Below, piece after piece: positions 63,800-64,000 of a DNA stretch of 64,000 bases; the stretch's first letter is position 1, and each line of letters begins with the position of its first letter. The stretch is from Psychroflexus maritimus (GTDB taxonomy: Bacteria; Bacteroidota; Bacteroidia; Flavobacteriales; Flavobacteriaceae). The stretch lies in the NCBI RefSeq assembly GCF_011089875.1, contig NZ_JAANAS010000116.1:32792-96791 (forward strand). The letters are read 5' to 3'. Below the pieces are notes generated by a model. It was not told the origin of the DNA, made no database searches, and saw nothing but the letters and a program-made list of their open reading frames with translations. Position numbers and translations under genes: made by a program.

Positions 63800-63985
63800 T
63801 TTTCTCTAAGACTTTGCTCATGTAATACAATATCTATAACTAAATTATAGTATTTAGGTACTATTGAATCTTTAAGAAAAAGACTAGGATAGATTTGCCT
63901 TTATCAGCATTATCAATCAATGATTGTAACTAGCCCGCAAACAATTTGCTACCCTAGCTTTAATGATTTAACTGTTTAAAAATAC
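63800..63985 (-). ncRNA. Candidate bridge RNA of the IS110 element
   Basis: The non-coding end 5' of the transposase holds several hairpins when read on the minus strand. One is CTAG-GGTA-GCAAA-TTG-TTTGC-GGG-CTAG (about 63927-63955), a stem with an internal loop. The others are an ATAGTA/TACTAT stem (63847-63864) and a TATAA/TTATA stem just after. A TATCTTTG promoter box (63985-63992) precedes them. In IS621 and related IS110 elements this end encodes the bridge RNA that guides recombination. Ends are approximate and no folding was computed. Confidence 0.4.
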
Positions 63986-63992
63986 AAAGATA
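63985..63992 (-). promoter_or_regulatory. Promoter box TATCTTTG at the IS110 left end
   Basis: On the minus strand TATCTTTG matches TAnnTTTG and would start a transcript running through the non-coding end into the transposase gene. Confidence 0.4.
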
Positions 63993-64000
63993 TGAGCCCG

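Larger units (their letters stand above)
62553..63994 (-). mobile_element. IS110-family insertion element (ends tentative)
   Basis: The element encodes one DEDD recombinase with a short right end and a longer left non-coding end, as in the IS110 group, which lacks terminal inverted repeats and target duplications. I place the ends tentatively at CT dinucleotides (62551-62552 and 63995-63996, read on the minus strand), because the 9-mer AGGTACTAT at the right end (62551-62559) recurs in the left non-coding region (63856-63864). The left end might instead lie beyond the window. Confidence 0.55.

Noticed and set aside
1..64000. tRNA, rRNA, CRISPR array, prophage or replication origin
   Set aside because: No cloverleaf-like segments, conserved rRNA blocks, regularly spaced direct repeats, phage structural genes or dnaA-box clusters were recognised on either strand.

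Overview
This window looks like chromosomal DNA from a low-GC member of the Bacteroidota, most likely a marine-type Flavobacteriaceae. The reasons are its AT-rich composition, many promoter boxes of the TAnnTTTG type used by Bacteroidota sigma factors, two secreted proteins with type IX secretion sorting tails, a DUF5606 gene, flavobacterial-type LpxK, PlsC and GuaA-LysM neighbours, and a DYESRAD-repeat protein. No rRNA, tRNA or CRISPR array was recognised.

Layout. Positions 1-26700 are mostly core genes in short operons: a murein-peptidase fragment, lpxK, a sterol-desaturase-like gene, sdaA, dnaK, rluF, the pxpABC 5-oxoprolinase operon, ruvX-def-DUF5606, gcvT, a cyclophilin lipoprotein back-to-back with a Nudix gene, plsC, an SDR, an orphan ABC ATPase, a T9SS cargo protein, a CrtA-like gene and an AI-2E exporter. 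Two divergent pairs (near 16717 and 20510) have overlapping start regions.

Positions 27166-42823 form an acetate/short-chain-acid uptake and activation region. It holds an InsA-like zinc-ribbon/HTH protein preceded by direct repeats, an outer-membrane porin, the two-subunit DUF4212/VC_2705-type sodium symporter, a small membrane protein, a histidine kinase fused to a sodium-symporter domain, a receiver-only response regulator, a 1285-residue protein made of two complete acyl-CoA synthetases in tandem, and a cNMP/CBS/DUF294 protein overlapping a DnaQ-like exonuclease. A serine-hydrolase lipoprotein and a cluster of decayed intergenic repeats sit inside this region, between the synthetase gene and the DUF294 gene. 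The natural reading is porin, then symporter, then CoA activation, with the kinase/receiver pair sensing the substrate. The double synthetase and the transposase-like regulator candidate are the most unusual parts.

Positions 42841-52383 return to housekeeping and transport genes (secreted endonuclease I, a motif-less NRAMP protein, a BamA-like barrel, a flavoprotein monooxygenase, prmC, a GNAT, ribD, a HAD, an EamA transporter, YigZ). Positions 52384-54820 are an accessory patch: an antitoxin with a broken ParE toxin, a hypothetical protein/barrel pair and a gene remnant. Then follow guaA with a LysM protein, htrA and umuDC. The right end carries an IS110-family element whose 5' non-coding end is rich in hairpins and is a candidate bridge RNA.
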